Positions 6,613 to 14,851 of a DNA stretch of 14,851 nucleotides are shown in pieces. Each line of letters starts with the position of its first letter. Position 1 is the stretch's first letter. The position numbers were made by a program, and so were the translations under genes. The notes beneath the pieces were generated by a model. That model was not told the DNA's origin, did not search any database, and was given only the letters and a program-made list of their open reading frames with translations. Origin of the DNA: an uncultured Sutterella sp. GTDB lineage: Bacteria; Pseudomonadota; Gammaproteobacteria; Burkholderiales; Burkholderiaceae_F. Where the stretch lies: positions 1 to 14,851 of the forward strand of contig USBS01000038.1 in NCBI GenBank assembly GCA_900552915.1. The letters are read 5' to 3'.

Positions 6613-7011
6613 TTAATCGTCGGCGCGCTCAACTCTGGGCTGGACATGGGCCGCAATCGGCTCAAGTTCATCGTCCCATCGTTCGATCTTCACCTGCGTG
6701 GAATTGGCAACATTGCCGCAGGAAAGCTTCGACGACGGAATGTCGATTGTGAGCACGTTGTCGCAGCCGTGCACATCCAATGTCCCCTTCTTGCCGGCTT
6801 TCTCCGGACTGTACCAAGCACCGTGATGAATCACGACGGTATCGGGACGAATGCGATCGGTGACAATGACGCCGGCGAGCACCGCCCCGCGGCGGCTCTC
6901 CACCTTAGCGACATCACCGTTCTTCAAGCCCAGTTTCTTTGCAGCATCGGGATGCATCCACACCGGCTCACGATCTTCAACATTGGAACAGAATAACGAA
7001 TCGCCTTTCAA
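6613..7011 (-). pseudogene. C-terminal fragment of a molybdopterin oxidoreductase (TMAO/DMSO reductase type)
   Basis: About 132 residues match the molybdopterin-dinucleotide-binding C-terminal domain of the TorA/BisC/DMSO reductase group. Seen are REPVWMHPDAAKKLGLKNGD, a VESRRGAVLAGVIVTDRI strand pair, HHGAWYSPEKAG, DVHGCDNVLT and IPSSKLSCGNVANSTQVKIE. Intact enzymes of this group run about 800 residues, so at least 80% is missing, including all cofactor-binding domains upstream. An in-frame stop at 7062-7060 blocks extension, and the rpoC terminator occupies the DNA just upstream. The only start codons are a TTG at 7011 or an ATG at 6957, with no Shine-Dalgarno. It is best read as the eroded remnant of a periplasmic respiratory enzyme gene. 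A small expressed protein cannot be excluded because the remaining frame has no internal stops. Confidence 0.7.
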
Positions 7012-7021
7012 AAGCTGCGGC

Positions 7022-7074
7022 CAAAAGAAACGGCTCTTTCCCAGCGGAACCGAAGTTCCTCAAGAAAGAGCCGT
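7022..7074 (-). terminator. Rho-independent terminator of the rpoBC operon
   Basis: On the minus strand ACGGCTCTTTC (7074-7064) and GAAAGAGCCGT (7040-7030) form a perfect 11-bp outer stem. Inside it GGAAC-TTCG-GTTCC makes a 5-bp stem capped by a C(UUCG)G tetraloop, known to be exceptionally stable. TTTCTTTT follows the 3' arm (7030-7023). It lies about 50 bases after the rpoC stop. All parts of a strong intrinsic terminator are visible. Confidence 0.85.
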
Positions 7075-7082
7075 CAAGACGA

Positions 7083-7125
7083 ACGACTTAGTTTTGGCAG
7101 GAGGTCTGCTCCTGCTCAGAGTCGT
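7083..7125 (-). other. Stem-loop immediately after the rpoC stop codon
   Basis: A nested inverted repeat begins at the base after the rpoC stop. The outer arms are ACGACT/AGTCGT (7083-7088 and 7120-7125). The inner arms are GCAGGAG/CTCCTGC (7097-7103 and 7109-7115) around a 5-base loop. No T-run follows, so the UUCG terminator just downstream is the likelier stop point. This stem may protect or process the mRNA 3' end. Confidence 0.5.
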
Positions 7126-11514
<4,389 letters not shown>

Positions 11515-11520
11515 GCTGGT

Positions 11521-14851
<3,331 letters not shown>

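Noticed and set aside
7012..7059. Upstream in-frame codons that could extend the molybdoenzyme fragment
   Set aside because: They translate the 3' arm and T-tract of the rpoC terminator, are closed by a stop at 7062-7060, and show no clear family match.

Overview
The window carries two blocks of core information-processing genes on the minus strand, separated by a small metabolic island on the plus strand. RpoB, RpoC, S12, S7 and EF-G all read as Betaproteobacteria. The rpoBC and rpsL-rpsG-fusA blocks lie close together, as in Burkholderiales. The GC-rich coding style and a TMAO/DMSO-reductase-type molybdoenzyme remnant would fit a gut Sutterellaceae (Sutterella-like) bacterium. The family placement is inference, since no rRNA is present.

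Layout from left to right. (1) 1-2603, minus strand: the start of the str operon in the order rpsL, rpsG, fusA, with fusA cut by the left edge. Spacers carry hairpins, including two in the rpsL-rpsG gap where E. coli has its S7 feedback site. (2) 2604-2925: a divergent promoter region with a strong predicted rpsL promoter, an 18-base perfect palindrome in the rpsL leader, and a weaker plus-strand promoter. (3) 2926-6504, plus strand: three genes. They are a short adenosylhomocysteinase-fold protein that has lost the usual catalytic residues, an apparently intact MTA/SAH deaminase, and an IadA-family amidohydrolase with intact metal ligands but an altered substrate pocket. A terminator follows. 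(4) 6613-7011, minus strand: a C-terminal scrap of a molybdopterin oxidoreductase. (5) 7022-14851, minus strand: rpoB (5' end outside the window) and rpoC, six bases apart, ending in structured terminator DNA.

The housekeeping genes look normal and intact where visible. RpoB has an unusual insert of about 17 extra residues just before the residues that form the core recognition element pocket. The best candidate for something undescribed is the three-gene island. One member acts on S-adenosylhomocysteine-type nucleosides and another has the SAH-hydrolase fold, so a thioether-nucleoside salvage or modification role is plausible. The changed active sites mean the actual reactions cannot be read from the family names.
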